This document shows positions 1-9,176 of a stretch of DNA of 64,000 bases, one piece after another. How positions within the stretch are numbered: the first letter of the stretch is position 1; the number at the start of each line of letters is the position of its first letter. A program made the translations under genes and the position numbers. The notes under the pieces are model-generated. The model saw nothing but the letters and a program-made list of their open reading frames with translations, made no database searches and was not told the DNA's origin. Source of the DNA: Haloferax mucosum ATCC BAA-1512. GTDB taxonomy: Archaea > Halobacteriota > Halobacteria > Halobacteriales > Haloferacaceae. The stretch covers positions 1 to 64,000 of the forward strand of contig NZ_AOLN01000018.1 in the NCBI RefSeq assembly GCF_000337815.1. Direction: 5' to 3'.

Positions 1-886
1 GTGGAACGAGAAGAACAGCACGGTCCGCGTCGAATTCGCCGACGGCGGGGAAACGTACCTCAAAGTTGCGAGCGACGGCGACGGTTCTCGCATCGCCCGC
101 GAGCGCGCCGTCATTCCCTACGTTGCCGCCCACACTGACGTTCCCGTTCCAGCACTCGCGGCGAGTGCTACTGGCGGGGCGGTCCCGTATCTCGCTACTG
201 CCCCGGTTGATGGGCCGAATCTCATCGAGGTATGGGCGGATGCGCCCGACTCACGGAGAGTAGAACTCGCCCGAGAAGTTGGCGCGTCTCTCGCTCGTGT
301 GCACGACTTGCGATTCGAGACCCACGGCGTCATCACGGGCGGCGATGCAACGTCCCTCGAACTGGACTCCGGGCCGTGGACCGACGTGTTGGTTGAGACG
401 ATTGCGGACATGCGGGACCTCGCCCCCGCCGAGCGTTTCGACCATCACTTCGACGAAGTGACTCAGGCGGTCGTCGAGAACCGTGAGACACTCGACAGCG
501 CACCGGCCGCGTTGCTCCACGGTGACGTCGCCCAACCGAACTGCTTCCACACCGAATCCGGAGTCGGCGTTCTCGACTGGGAAATCGCACACGTCGGCGA
601 CCCGGCCAGAGACCTCTATCGGGCCAAAGTCCAACTCTTCGACTCACTCCGATCTGTGGGTCCTGCGGCGGTTATCGACGCGTTCTACGACGGGTACCGA
701 TCGGTCGCAGGTGGGCTTCCGAACGGCTACGAAGCCCGAAAGCCCATCTACGAGGCCGTCAGGTTCCTCGGCGTCTCCGGCTTTTTTGACAAGTACGCGG
801 AGTTCCGCGACGAGGACGAAGAAGCGCTCGCGGAGTGGGTCGCTGTGGAGATGACCCGATTGCTCGGGCGAATCGAACCCCAATAG
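1..886 (+). CDS. Phosphotransferase family protein (APH/choline kinase-like), 5' end missing
   Basis: The reading frame is open from base 2, so the start lies outside the window; about 294 residues are present. The C-terminal lobe carries the family's catalytic signature, HGDVAQPN followed by LDWE, which matches the Brenner motif and the metal-binding Asp of aminoglycoside phosphotransferase-like kinases. An N-lobe beta sheet with a Lys (ETYLKVA) precedes it. Such proteins transfer the ATP gamma-phosphate to a small hydroxylated substrate. The substrate cannot be read from sequence; in haloarchaea these are usually housekeeping kinases, not resistance genes. The next gene is convergent. The family call is firm, the specific activity unknown. 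Confidence 0.85.
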   Translation, partial: WNEKNSTVRVEFADGGETYLKVASDGDGSRIARERAVIPYVAAHTDVPVPALAASATGGAVPYLATAPVDGPNLIEVWADAPDSRRVELAREVGASLARVHDLRFETHGVITGGDATSLELDSGPWTDVLVETIADMRDLAPAERFDHHFDEVTQAVVENRETLDSAPAALLHGDVAQPNCFHTESGVGVLDWEIAHVGDPARDLYRAKVQLFDSLRSVGPAAVIDAFYDGYRSVAGGLPNGYEARKPIYEAVRFLGVSGFFDKYAEFRDEDEEALAEWVAVEMTRLLGRIEPQ

Positions 887-907
887 CGTCATCTCGACGA
901 GCGACAC

Positions 908-1267
908 TTACGTGTCGGTCTCGGTTCGGGAACGCCTGCTCACACGACGCCCCCATCGGACGACAGCCCCGACGACCATCGCCTCGGCGTAGCCGAAGAC
1001 GACGAGTGCGGGGTAAAATACGGTCCGCGCCCGAATTCCGAACTCGTTGAACGCGAGCGTGTCGAGGAAGAACGCGACAGCGAGGGCGGGGGCGTTCAAA
1101 ATCCAGACTTCCTTCGGCAGGATACCGACGAAGCCGCCGACCCACGCAACTGCGAGGAGCGCGAACGCGACGACCGTCTCGGAGGCCGTCGCAACCCGTC
1201 GGGCGCGGCGAATCGTGCCGACACCAACGCGAGCGCCGTCACCACTGGGGTCGTCGCCGGAGGGCAT
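908..1267 (-). CDS. Small integral membrane protein
   Basis: A 119-residue protein with a charged N-terminus followed by about three hydrophobic segments (roughly residues 30-47, 55-72 and 83-102) and an Arg-rich C-terminal tail, which should be cytoplasmic. The general pattern resembles small DUF2568-type membrane proteins, but I do not recognise it with certainty. It lies convergent to the upstream phosphotransferase and just downstream of the YbjQ gene on the same strand, so the two may be co-transcribed. No catalytic motif is visible. Confidence 0.7.
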   Translation of the reverse strand: MPSGDDPSGDGARVGVGTIRRARRVATASETVVAFALLAVAWVGGFVGILPKEVWILNAPALAVAFFLDTLAFNEFGIRARTVFYPALVVFGYAEAMVVGAVVRWGRRVSRRSRTETDT

Positions 1268-1287
1268 CTTTGTTTCGTCCGATTCGG

Positions 1288-1605
1288 TCAGTCGGCGAGT
1301 TCGACGGCGGTTCCGTAGGTGAGAATCTCCGCAGCGCCCTGCGTCACTTCGGACGTCACGTAGCGAACACCGACGATGGCATCGGCGTCCACAGCCTCGG
1401 CCTCCGCTATCATTCGCTCTGTCGCCTCGTCGCGGGCGTCGGTCATCAACCCGGTGTAGGATTTGAGTTCGCCACCGACGATATTTCGAAGCCCCTGTGT
1501 GATGTCCCGGCCGACGTTTCGGGCGCGAATCGTGTTCCCGCGGACAGTACCGAGTGTCTCAGTTATCTCTCGCCCGGCGATTGTCTCCGTTGTAGTCACT
1601 AACAT
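1288..1605 (-). CDS. YbjQ/UPF0145 family protein
   Basis: A 105-residue protein beginning MLVTTTETIAGREI and containing GLMTDARDEATERM and ADAIVGVRYVTSE, the hallmark layout of UPF0145 (YbjQ), a pentameric alpha/beta fold sometimes called a putative heavy-metal-binding domain. The frame stays open further upstream, but that stretch overlaps the divergent epimerase gene, so the ATG at 1603-1605 was chosen; it also fits the normal family length. Function is not established for this family. It is divergent from the methylmalonyl-CoA epimerase gene with a gap of only 54 bp. Confidence 0.87.
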   Translation of the reverse strand: MLVTTTETIAGREITETLGTVRGNTIRARNVGRDITQGLRNIVGGELKSYTGLMTDARDEATERMIAEAEAVDADAIVGVRYVTSEVTQGAAEILTYGTAVELAD

Positions 1606-1659
1606 GACACTACTATCGAACCGTTTGGGTTTATCCGTTACGCCTGACGAACAGGAGAC

Positions 1660-2043
1660 ATGCACTTCGACCACATCGGAATCGCCACGCCGGACGCCGG
1701 CGGACTGGCCGCGTTGTTCGAGACGCTGTTCGACGCGCCGGTGGCTCACGAGGAGACGTTCGACGGGATGACCGTCGTCTTCCTCGAACTCGAAGACGGG
1801 TACTTCGAACTCCTCGAACCGCACGAGAGTGGAGCTATCTCGAAGTTTCTCGACAAACGCGGGGGCGGCATCCACCACGTCGCACTCGAAACCGACGATA
1901 TCGAAGGCGCACTTCAGACCGCACGGGAGACCGGGGTAGAACTCATCGACGAAGAACCGCGCCCGGGCGCGTGGGGACACGACGTCGCATTCTTGCACCC
2001 GAAATCCACAGGTGGCGTGCTGGTCGAGTTCGTCTCTCACTGA
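1660..2043 (+). CDS. mce: Methylmalonyl-CoA epimerase
   Basis: A 127-residue vicinal-oxygen-chelate protein. The metal ligands fit the family: an N-terminal His in MHFDHIGIAT, IHHVALET in the second repeat, and a C-terminal Glu in GVLVEFVSH. The enzyme interconverts (R)- and (S)-methylmalonyl-CoA and feeds propionyl-CoA carbon into succinyl-CoA through the B12-dependent mutase. Length is typical. It precedes acyl-CoA ligase and acyl-CoA dehydrogenase genes, consistent with a block for acyl-CoA turnover. An alternative would be another glyoxalase-superfamily lyase, but the whole-length pattern is that of the epimerase. Confidence 0.92.
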   Translation: MHFDHIGIATPDAGGLAALFETLFDAPVAHEETFDGMTVVFLELEDGYFELLEPHESGAISKFLDKRGGGIHHVALETDDIEGALQTARETGVELIDEEPRPGAWGHDVAFLHPKSTGGVLVEFVSH

Positions 2044-2121
2044 CCGCTCTATGTCTCTTCACGATACGTCTTTCAGACGAACGGCACAGTCGCACCAACC
2101 GACGCCGACACACGCCGACCG

Positions 2122-4422
2122 ATGACCGACGATACAGCAGACGACGCCGGACCGAACGCCGCGAGACATGGGTTCGCCGGCCCGATGCGGGATTGGCTCT
2201 CGCACCGCGTCGCCGCGACGCCCGAACGGGAGGCACTCATCCACGCGCCGACGGGTGACTCGTGGACGTTCCGCGAGCTCGACGCGCTCGTCACCGAGAC
2301 GGCCGGGCAACTCGCCGCACTCGGCGTCGAGGCCGGCGACCACCTCGGCGTCGTTCTCGACCCCGGCATCGACTACGTTCGACTCATTCACGCGGCGACG
2401 CGACTCGGCGCGGTTCTCGTACCGCTCAGCGAACGGTTGACGCCGAACGAAATCAACCGCAATATCGAACTCGCGGACGTGACGACGCTCGTGTGCGGTG
2501 AACCGACCGAATCGACGGCCGTCGAAGCCACGACCGACGTCCCCGTCGTCTCCGTCGATGAACCCCGTTGGGAGGGCGTCATCAACCTCTCGGCCATCGC
2601 ACCGAAGCGAATCTCACCCGCCGGATGGCGTCTCTCCGAGACGATGTTACTTCTGTTCACGTCGGGGACGACCGGGACGCCCAAAGCCGTTCGGCTCACC
2701 ATGGGGAATCTGCTTGCGAACGCGGTCGCCGGGTCGTTCAGACTCGGTCTCTCCCCGGACGACCGATGGCTCGTGACGCTGTCGTTGCACCACATGGGCG
2801 GTATCGGCCCGATTTTCCGCAGTCCGCTGTACGGAACGACGGTCGTCCTCCGCGAGGGATTCGACGCCGGTGGGGCCGCAGACGACATCGGAAAGTACGA
2901 CGTGACCGGCGTCTCGGTCGTTCCGACGATGCTCACGCGGATGCTCGACAGTCGGGGGACGCTGTCTGATTCCCTACGGGTCGTGCTTCTTGGCGGCGCG
3001 CCCGCCTCCGACGAACTCATCGAGCGCTGTCGCAACTACTCGGTCCCGGTCTATCCGACCTACGGGATGACCGAGACGGCCTCGCAGGTCGCAACGGCGA
3101 CACCCCGGGAGGCGTTCTCCGCTGTCGGCACCGTCGGGAGACCGCTCTACTTCACCGACCTCTCCGTCGTTGACGAGGGTGGCTTCATCGTCGAACCCGG
3201 AACGCCCGGGGAAATCGTCGTCTCCGGGCCGACGGTCTCACCCGGTTACTATCAGAACCCGGACGCGACGGCCGAGACGTTCACCAGCGAGGGACTTCGA
3301 ACCGGCGATATCGGCTACAAAGACGAAGACGGGTTGGTGTACGTCCTCAACCGCAAAGACGACCGTATCATCACCGGCGGCGAGAACGTTGACCCCGGCG
3401 AGGTGGTCGAAGTGCTTCGCCAGTACTCCGCCGTCGATGACGCGGTCGTGTTGGGTCTCCCCGACAGCGAGTGGGGCGAACGCGTCTCCGCGCTTCTCAC
3501 CCTCTCGGACCCGGATACGTCGCTCGACCGCGATGCCCTCGACGCGTTCTGCCGCGACAGACTCGCCGGATTCAAAGTTCCGCGACTGGTCGAGACGACG
3601 GCAGAACTCCCGCGGACGGTCTCGGGGACGATAGACCGCGAGGCGGCCCGCGAACAACTGGAGGACGCCCGGCCGGTCGCCGAAGCGGAACCGGAGTGGA
3701 GCGAAGACGACGCAGACGAGGCGTCTTCCGATGTCGCAGACGCCGACTCGCTCGTCGTTGACGACGCCGAACGCGCTACGGCGGACGACGAGACCGACGA
3801 CGCCGAACTCGTTGACGACGGTGACTCGGACGCCACCGACGCTTCTGACACTGACGGCGACCTCGATGTCGGGGCCGGCGACGACCGCGAATCCGAGTCC
3901 GAAGCCGCTGGAGAAGCCAGCGCGGACGGCGCGTCGGCGGGTGACGAAAGTGAGAGAATCGTCGGCTCCGGAGACGAAGCCGACGACGCTGTGGACGAAC
4001 AGACGGTAGACGTCGTTGCGGACGAACAGACGGAAGACGGCGTTGCGGACGGACAGACGGTAGACGTCGTTTCGGACGAACAGACGGTAGACGTCGTTTC
4101 GGACGGACAGACGGATACCCCCGAGTCCGATACGTCTACGGACACCGAATCTGCCGCGTCCGACGAGGCTGAAGACGCCGAAACCGACGCGTCCGAAGAC
4201 GCGGCTGACGCCGAAGACACCACGACCGACGACTCGGGAGACCGAGAATCTGAGGCGGTCGATTCCGACGAGAGACCCGATTCTCCCGACGAGGACAACG
4301 CGAACGGCTCCGTCAACGGCGAAAGCGGCGACGAGACGACCACCGAAGCGGCCACTTCCGATGGTGATTCTGACGCCAGACCCGACGCTACGAACCACAC
4401 CGGTTCCGACGGCGACGAGTGA
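2122..4422 (+). CDS. menE: 2-succinylbenzoate-CoA ligase-like AMP-forming enzyme with long acidic C-terminal tail
   Basis: A 766-residue protein. Residues about 20-520 are an ANL-superfamily adenylating enzyme with the phosphate-binding loop TSGTTGTPK near residue 180 and YGMTETASQ near 314. The compact ligase and overall pattern match haloarchaeal MenE, which activates o-succinylbenzoate with CoA in menaquinone synthesis. Two oddities stand out. The A10 motif reads SGTIDR, so Thr503 stands where a catalytic Lys is expected. From about residue 525 on there is a 240-residue tail of Asp, Glu, Ser, Thr and Ala that looks disordered and contains a 9-residue tandem repeat. The neighbours are fatty-acid genes, so another acyl substrate is possible. 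Confidence 0.82.
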   Translation: MTDDTADDAGPNAARHGFAGPMRDWLSHRVAATPEREALIHAPTGDSWTFRELDALVTETAGQLAALGVEAGDHLGVVLDPGIDYVRLIHAATRLGAVLVPLSERLTPNEINRNIELADVTTLVCGEPTESTAVEATTDVPVVSVDEPRWEGVINLSAIAPKRISPAGWRLSETMLLLFTSGTTGTPKAVRLTMGNLLANAVAGSFRLGLSPDDRWLVTLSLHHMGGIGPIFRSPLYGTTVVLREGFDAGGAADDIGKYDVTGVSVVPTMLTRMLDSRGTLSDSLRVVLLGGAPASDELIERCRNYSVPVYPTYGMTETASQVATATPREAFSAVGTVGRPLYFTDLSVVDEGGFIVEPGTPGEIVVSGPTVSPGYYQNPDATAETFTSEGLRTGDIGYKDEDGLVYVLNRKDDRIITGGENVDPGEVVEVLRQYSAVDDAVVLGLPDSEWGERVSALLTLSDPDTSLDRDALDAFCRDRLAGFKVPRLVETTAELPRTVSGTIDREAAREQLEDARPVAEAEPEWSEDDADEASSDVADADSLVVDDAERATADDETDDAELVDDGDSDATDASDTDGDLDVGAGDDRESESEAAGEASADGASAGDESERIVGSGDEADDAVDEQTVDVVADEQTEDGVADGQTVDVVSDEQTVDVVSDGQTDTPESDTSTDTESAASDEAEDAETDASEDAADAEDTTTDDSGDRESEAVDSDERPDSPDEDNANGSVNGESGDETTTEAATSDGDSDARPDATNHTGSDGDE
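3994..4113 (+). repeat. 27-bp tandem repeat inside the acidic tail of the MenE-like gene
   Basis: Four complete 27-bp units (3994-4020, 4021-4047, 4048-4074, 4075-4101) and the start of a fifth. They encode the 9-residue units DEQTVDVVA, DEQTEDGVA, DGQTVDVVS and DEQTVDVVS, then DGQT. Because the unit is a multiple of three, copy-number change would keep the frame. The high nucleotide identity between units suggests recent expansion. Confidence 0.9.
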
Positions 4423-4509
4423 ACACGGTTGGTGTGTGTTTCGAATTCGTAGCCGGCGGCCCGCTGTTTCAGCCCAAACAATCATTGTGTTTTACGCTAA
4501 GGGAATGTC

Positions 4510-6171
4510 ATGGTAGGCACTACCAATCAGACGCTTCGGCCGTTTTTGTGGCGTGCGGGCAAACTCTTTCCCGACCGCGAAATCGTCTCGCGGACCGCCG
4601 AAGGACTCGAACGGTACACGTATTCGGAGTACGAAAGCCGGGTTGCACGGCTGGCGGGGGCACTCGCCGATGCCGATATCGGTGACGGCGACCGGGTGGC
4701 GACGTTCTGTTGGAACCACAACCGACACTTCGAGACGTACTTCGGCGTGCCCTCGATGGGCGCGCAGTTGCACACCATCAACCCGCTACTTCCAGACCAT
4801 CACATCCAGTACATCGTCGAGAACGCGGCGGACCGCATCATCTTCGTTGACCCCTCGCTCGCGCCGAAACTCGCCGGAGCAGTCGATGAAGACGCGTTCG
4901 AGTCCGTCGAGCAGTTCGTCGTGATGGCCTCGTCGGTCCCGGGCGAGACGGCACTCGACCCGGTGACGGACTATGAGTCGTTCATCGCCGACCAGCCAGA
5001 CGAGTACGATTGGCCGGACCTGCCGGAAGACCAACCGGCGGGGATGTGTTACACGTCGGGGACGACGGGGAAACCGAAGGGCGTCGAGTACTCCCAGCAG
5101 ATGCTCTGGGCGCACACGATGGCGACGCTCCCCAAGTCGGGACTCGATATCGGCGCGGCGGACGTCATCATGCCCGTCGTTCCGATGTTCCACGTCAACG
5201 CATGGGGCCTGCCGTTTTCGACAACCGCGGCGGGCGCGAAACACGTCTATCCGGGACCGTCGCCGACGCCCGAGGACCTCGCCAAACTCATCGAAGAAGA
5301 AGGCGTGACGATGACCGCGGGCGTGCCGACGGTATGGCTCGGTCTCCTGGAGTATCTCGACGAGAACGACGCCGATATCTCGTCGCTCGAACGCATCATC
5401 ATCGGTGGGTCGGCCGCGCCGAAGTCGGTCATCCGCCGCTTCGACGAGGAGTACGACGTGGACGTGCTCCACGCGTGGGGGATGACCGAGATGTCGCCCG
5501 TGGGAACTGTTGCCCATCTCAAACCCGGGATGGAAGACCGCCCGGCCGAAGAACAGTACGACAAACGCGCCAAGCAGGGCCTTCTCGCACCGGGTCTCGA
5601 AATGCGCGTCATCGACGACGACGGCAACGAAGTCCCGTGGAACGGTGAGGACTTCGGCGAGTTGTGGGTCCGCGGGCCGTGGGTCACGACCGAGTACTTC
5701 GAGCGCCCCGACGCGAACGAGCAGGATTTCGAAGGCAACTGGCTGAAAACGGGCGACGTGGTGACCGTTGATGCGGACGGCTACGTCAAAATCGTCGACC
5801 GCGCGAAAGACGTCATCAAGTCCGGCGGCGAGTGGATTTCGTCGGTCGAACTGGAAAACACCATCATGGCCCACGACGATGTGGCCGAAGCGACCGTCAT
5901 CGGTGTCCCGCACGAGCGCTGGCAAGAACGCCCGGTCGCGTTTATCGTCCCGAAAGCCGGAACCGACGAGGACGCGCTCAAGGCGGCAATCGCCGAACTG
6001 GTCGAAGACGAGTTCCCGAAGTGGTGGACACCCGACGAAGTCGTCGTCATCGAGGAAGTGCCGAAGACGGCGACCGGCAAGTTTGACAAGACGGTGCTCC
6101 GCGACCAGTACGACGACTCGTCGCTCATAGAGGGGAAGACGCCGGACGAAGACGCACCGTCGGGAGACTAA
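4510..6171 (+). CDS. Fatty-acyl-CoA synthetase (AMP-forming, AlkK-like)
   Basis: A 553-residue ANL enzyme with YTSGTTGKPKG near residue 180, GMTEMSPVG near 324 and the C-terminal ATGKFDK motif with the catalytic Lys at about residue 524. The N-terminal pattern (LRPFLWRAGKLFPDREIVS, THTIN-type hinge before PLLPDHHIQYI) resembles medium/long-chain fatty-acyl-CoA ligases of the AlkK group. It activates fatty acids to acyl-CoA. The acyl-CoA dehydrogenase gene lies 90 bp downstream, so the pair can carry out the first two steps of beta-oxidation. Chain length preference cannot be read from sequence. Confidence 0.9.
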   Translation: MVGTTNQTLRPFLWRAGKLFPDREIVSRTAEGLERYTYSEYESRVARLAGALADADIGDGDRVATFCWNHNRHFETYFGVPSMGAQLHTINPLLPDHHIQYIVENAADRIIFVDPSLAPKLAGAVDEDAFESVEQFVVMASSVPGETALDPVTDYESFIADQPDEYDWPDLPEDQPAGMCYTSGTTGKPKGVEYSQQMLWAHTMATLPKSGLDIGAADVIMPVVPMFHVNAWGLPFSTTAAGAKHVYPGPSPTPEDLAKLIEEEGVTMTAGVPTVWLGLLEYLDENDADISSLERIIIGGSAAPKSVIRRFDEEYDVDVLHAWGMTEMSPVGTVAHLKPGMEDRPAEEQYDKRAKQGLLAPGLEMRVIDDDGNEVPWNGEDFGELWVRGPWVTTEYFERPDANEQDFEGNWLKTGDVVTVDADGYVKIVDRAKDVIKSGGEWISSVELENTIMAHDDVAEATVIGVPHERWQERPVAFIVPKAGTDEDALKAAIAELVEDEFPKWWTPDEVVVIEEVPKTATGKFDKTVLRDQYDDSSLIEGKTPDEDAPSGD

Positions 6172-6261
6172 CACGACGTATCGGCCGGTACAATCACGAA
6201 CTAATTTGAAGTTTATACTGGTTCCATACACTATTTTTACTGTACAACCCCATGGCATCGT

Positions 6262-7413
6262 ATGGAGCTTCTCGACGAGTCCATCGTGCCCGAGCGCGCC
6301 CGTGCCATCAAACAGGAGGCACGCGAGTTCGCCGAAGCACACATCGAACCCGTCGCCGAGGAATATTACGAATCCGGCGAGTACCCCCACGACGTCCTCC
6401 AAGCGGGGATGGACGCGGGACTTGTTGCACAGGACATCTCCGAAGAGTACGGTGGGAAAGGTCTCGACCTCACCCAGATTCTCGCTATCTCCGAGGAGTT
6501 TTACCGCGCCGACGCCGGTATCGCGCTGACCCTCCAACTCGCCTCGTTCGGTTGTGAGATTATGGAGCACTACGGGAGCGAAGAACAGAAAGAAGAGTGG
6601 CTTCGCCCGGTCGCCGAAAACGAGCAAATTTCGGGTCTCGCCGTCTCCGAACCACAGACTGGTTCCGACATGGCCGGCATGGAGACGACCGCCGAAAAGA
6701 CCGAAGACGGCTACGTCCTCAACGGCGAGAAGTACTGGGTCGGAAACGCCGTCGAAGCCGACTGGCTCACCGTCTACGCCAAGACCGGGGACTCCGAGGA
6801 CCGCTACTCCAACTACTCGATGTTCATCGTCCCGACGGACACACCCGGCTACGAGGCCGAACACATCCCCGAAAAGATGGGCATGCGCGCGTCGAAGCAG
6901 GGACACATCGTCTTCGACGACTGCGAAATCCCCGAAGAGAATCTCATCGGTGCCGAGGGCGGCGGCTTCTACATGCTCGCGGACTTCTTCAACCACGGCC
7001 GCATCGTCGTCGGCGGACACAGTCTCGGTCTCGCCGCCGCCGCCATCGAGGAAGCGTGGGACTTCGTCCACGGCCGGAAGGCCTTCGGTCGAAACGTCTC
7101 GGAGTTCCAGGCGGTCCAGCACATCCTCGCGGACATGCGCATGGAGTTCGAGTCGGCCCGCGCACTGAACTGGCGCGCCGCAGAGAAGGTCGCAAACGGC
7201 GAGGACGCCGGTTTCTGGGCCGCCTCCGCGAAGACGAAGTCCACCGAGATGGCCGTCGATGTGGCCGAACGCGGTATGCAACTCCACGGCGGCCGCTCGG
7301 TCCTCAACGAGTACAAGATTTCCCGCGTCTACCGCGACGTTCGCATCCCGGTCATCTACGAGGGCGCAAACGAGATTCAGCGCAACCTCATCTACCGACA
7401 AGGTAGCATCTAA
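6262..7413 (+). CDS. Acyl-CoA dehydrogenase
   Basis: A 383-residue FAD flavoprotein of normal family length. Visible motifs are GLAVSEPQTGSDMAGM (substrate and FAD site), NGEKYWVGN, and YEGANEIQRNLI near the C-terminus, where the Glu is the expected catalytic base of short/medium-chain enzymes. It oxidises acyl-CoA to trans-2-enoyl-CoA and passes electrons to electron-transfer flavoprotein. An AT-rich, TATA-like stretch just upstream (around 6215-6240) suggests its own promoter. The adjacent acyl-CoA synthetase supports a role in fatty-acid or branched-chain acyl degradation. Confidence 0.94.
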   Translation: MELLDESIVPERARAIKQEAREFAEAHIEPVAEEYYESGEYPHDVLQAGMDAGLVAQDISEEYGGKGLDLTQILAISEEFYRADAGIALTLQLASFGCEIMEHYGSEEQKEEWLRPVAENEQISGLAVSEPQTGSDMAGMETTAEKTEDGYVLNGEKYWVGNAVEADWLTVYAKTGDSEDRYSNYSMFIVPTDTPGYEAEHIPEKMGMRASKQGHIVFDDCEIPEENLIGAEGGGFYMLADFFNHGRIVVGGHSLGLAAAAIEEAWDFVHGRKAFGRNVSEFQAVQHILADMRMEFESARALNWRAAEKVANGEDAGFWAASAKTKSTEMAVDVAERGMQLHGGRSVLNEYKISRVYRDVRIPVIYEGANEIQRNLIYRQGSI

Positions 7414-7509
7414 AACAAGACTGGGTTGTCATTTTCTGGCGGATAGAATTATAGCCGAGATAGATAGTCCTCTATGTAGAGTCGTCTCCGCTACGACTCG
7501 GTGACTCCA

Positions 7510-8172
7510 ATGGACCTAGACGAATTTGTCGATACACACGCACCGAACGAAGGTGGCGACGCCTTCGAACTCGAACACTCGAAGCTCCTCGACGTGGCGC
7601 TCGACGGCACGATCATGGCCAAAGCCGGGTCGATGGTCGGATACACCGGCGATATCTCCTTCGAACGAAAGTCCGCCGGCGGGCTGAAAGGCATGCTGAA
7701 AAAGAAGGCGACCGGCGAGGGGACGGTCATGATGGAAGCGACCGGCTCCGGGCACCTCTATCTCGCCGACCAAGGAAAGGAGGTCCAGATTCTCGAACTC
7801 GACGCCGGTGAGGAAATCAGCGTCAACGGCAACGACGTATTGGCGTTCGAAAACACCATCGAGTGGGACATTCGGATGATGAAGAGCATCGCGGGTGCCT
7901 CGACCGGCGGCCTGTTCAACGTCTTCCTCGAAGGCCCCGGACACGTCGCCATCACGACTCACGGAGAGCCAATCGTGCTCCAAACACCGGTCACGACCGA
8001 CCCGAACGCGACCGTCGCGTGGAGCGGGAACGTCTCGCCGTCGTCGAAACGCGACATAAACCTCAAGGGACTCCTCGGCCGCTCGTCCGGCGAATCCTAT
8101 CAACTCGAATTCGCTGGCGCAGACGGGTTCGTCATCGTTCAACCGTACGAGGAACTCCAACCCGGCCAGTAG
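7510..8172 (+). CDS. AIM24/TIGR00266 family protein
   Basis: A 220-residue protein with the double-stranded beta-helix pattern of the AIM24/TIGR00266 family: FELEHSKLLDVALDGTIMAKAGSMVGYTG, a short basic insert (LKGMLKKKATGEG), then GLFNVFLEGPGHVAI. The molecular function is not known; the yeast homologue is a mitochondrial biogenesis factor. I chose the ATG at 7510; a GTG at 7501 in the same frame would add three residues. A poly-T run near 8226 may end the transcript. The family call is secure, the role is not. Confidence 0.87.
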   Translation: MDLDEFVDTHAPNEGGDAFELEHSKLLDVALDGTIMAKAGSMVGYTGDISFERKSAGGLKGMLKKKATGEGTVMMEATGSGHLYLADQGKEVQILELDAGEEISVNGNDVLAFENTIEWDIRMMKSIAGASTGGLFNVFLEGPGHVAITTHGEPIVLQTPVTTDPNATVAWSGNVSPSSKRDINLKGLLGRSSGESYQLEFAGADGFVIVQPYEELQPGQ

Positions 8173-8320
8173 TCACTGTCCGCGGTTGCCCTCCTGCGAA
8201 GCCGGACGAACACCGTTCCGATTCATTTTTCGCGGTCACGACCGCTCGGAGCCGAGCAGTCGAGCGTATCTGATTCCAGCCCAAACAGCCCAAATTGTGC
8301 GCTAGCAGTAGTGCCCGACG

Positions 8321-8331
8321 ATAATATATTA
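8321..8331 (+). promoter_or_regulatory. TATA-like promoter element for the MBL-fold hydrolase
   Basis: The 11-bp all-A/T stretch ATAATATATTA stands out in a GC-rich region, about 42-52 bp before the ATG at 8373. This would place transcription start at about 8355 and give a short leader. Confidence 0.5.
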
Positions 8332-8372
8332 CTTGCCTGAATGGTTATGTTCGCTCCATCCTAAGGCCGGTT

Positions 8373-9176
8373 ATGGGTGACATTAGCGTCCACCTACTCG
8401 ACCGCGGCCGAATCTACGCAGACATGGGCTACGTCCTCGATGGCTACTCGATGGGGAGCGTGTCAACCCCCAATCCGGACCACGAGATGGCCGAGTTCGT
8501 CGTCTGGAACGCCGTCATCGACGGTCCCGACCGGACGGTGTTGTGGGATACCGGCTCGAATCCCGACGCCGGAAACGGCTACTGGCCCGAACCGCTGTAC
8601 GAGGCGTTCGCACACGTCGATGCGGCGGAACACACGTTGGAGACTGACCTCGAAGCGGCTGGATACAGCCTGTCCGACATCGACGCCGTGGTGATGAGCC
8701 ACCTGCACCTCGACCACGCCGGTGGATTGGCCGAGTTCGCCGGAACTGGCGTGCCGATATACGTCCACGAGGAGGAGTTGAAGTTCGCGTACTACTCGGC
8801 GAAGACGACCGAAGGCTCCATCGCCTACCTCGCGTCGGATTTCGACCACGACCTCGACTGGCACGTCGTCCACGGCGACGAACACACCGTGTTCGACGGA
8901 TTCCGAGTACACCACCTGCCGGGTCACACGCCCGGAGTTCTTGGTGCGCACATCGAAACGCCCGCCGGTGACGTGCTCATCGCCGGTGACGAGTGCTACG
9001 TCGAAGGCAACTACGCGGACGAGGTTCCGCTCGGTCCCGGCTTGCTCTGGAGCGACCGAGACTGGTTCGAGAGTCTTCAGAAGATCAAGGAACTCGAACG
9101 GCGAACCGGCGCGGACGTGCTGTTCGGACACGACCTCGACCGGTTCGAATCGTTCGACGGCGGATGGAACGTCTGA
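8373..9176 (+). CDS. MBL-fold metallohydrolase, N-acyl-homoserine lactonase-like
   Basis: A 267-residue metallo-beta-lactamase-fold enzyme. The dinuclear zinc site is visible: SHLHLDHAGG (His110, His112, Asp114, His115), LPGHTPG with the next His, IAGDECY with the bridging Asp, and a final His in LFGHDLD. The layout, including an early region that caps the site, is closest to the AHL-lactonase (AttM/AiiA) group, which also holds many hydrolases of unknown substrate. It starts the sulfur gene island, so a thioester or lactone substrate is possible. Quorum quenching should not be assumed. Confidence 0.88.
   Translation: MGDISVHLLDRGRIYADMGYVLDGYSMGSVSTPNPDHEMAEFVVWNAVIDGPDRTVLWDTGSNPDAGNGYWPEPLYEAFAHVDAAEHTLETDLEAAGYSLSDIDAVVMSHLHLDHAGGLAEFAGTGVPIYVHEEELKFAYYSAKTTEGSIAYLASDFDHDLDWHVVHGDEHTVFDGFRVHHLPGHTPGVLGAHIETPAGDVLIAGDECYVEGNYADEVPLGPGLLWSDRDWFESLQKIKELERRTGADVLFGHDLDRFESFDGGWNV

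Noticed and set aside
3238-4485. Long antisense frames over the MenE acidic tail
   Set aside because: Low-complexity Ser- or Val/Arg-rich translations arising from the repeated GAC/GAA codons on the sense strand.
4786-7401. An 871-codon open frame on the minus strand
   Set aside because: It runs antisense to the acyl-CoA synthetase and dehydrogenase; the sense proteins are complete, and the antisense translation has no recognisable domain.
8373-9176. Quorum-quenching AHL lactonase
   Set aside because: The zinc motif also fits many other MBL hydrolases, and the neighbours are sulfur genes; a lactonase claim would be overreading.
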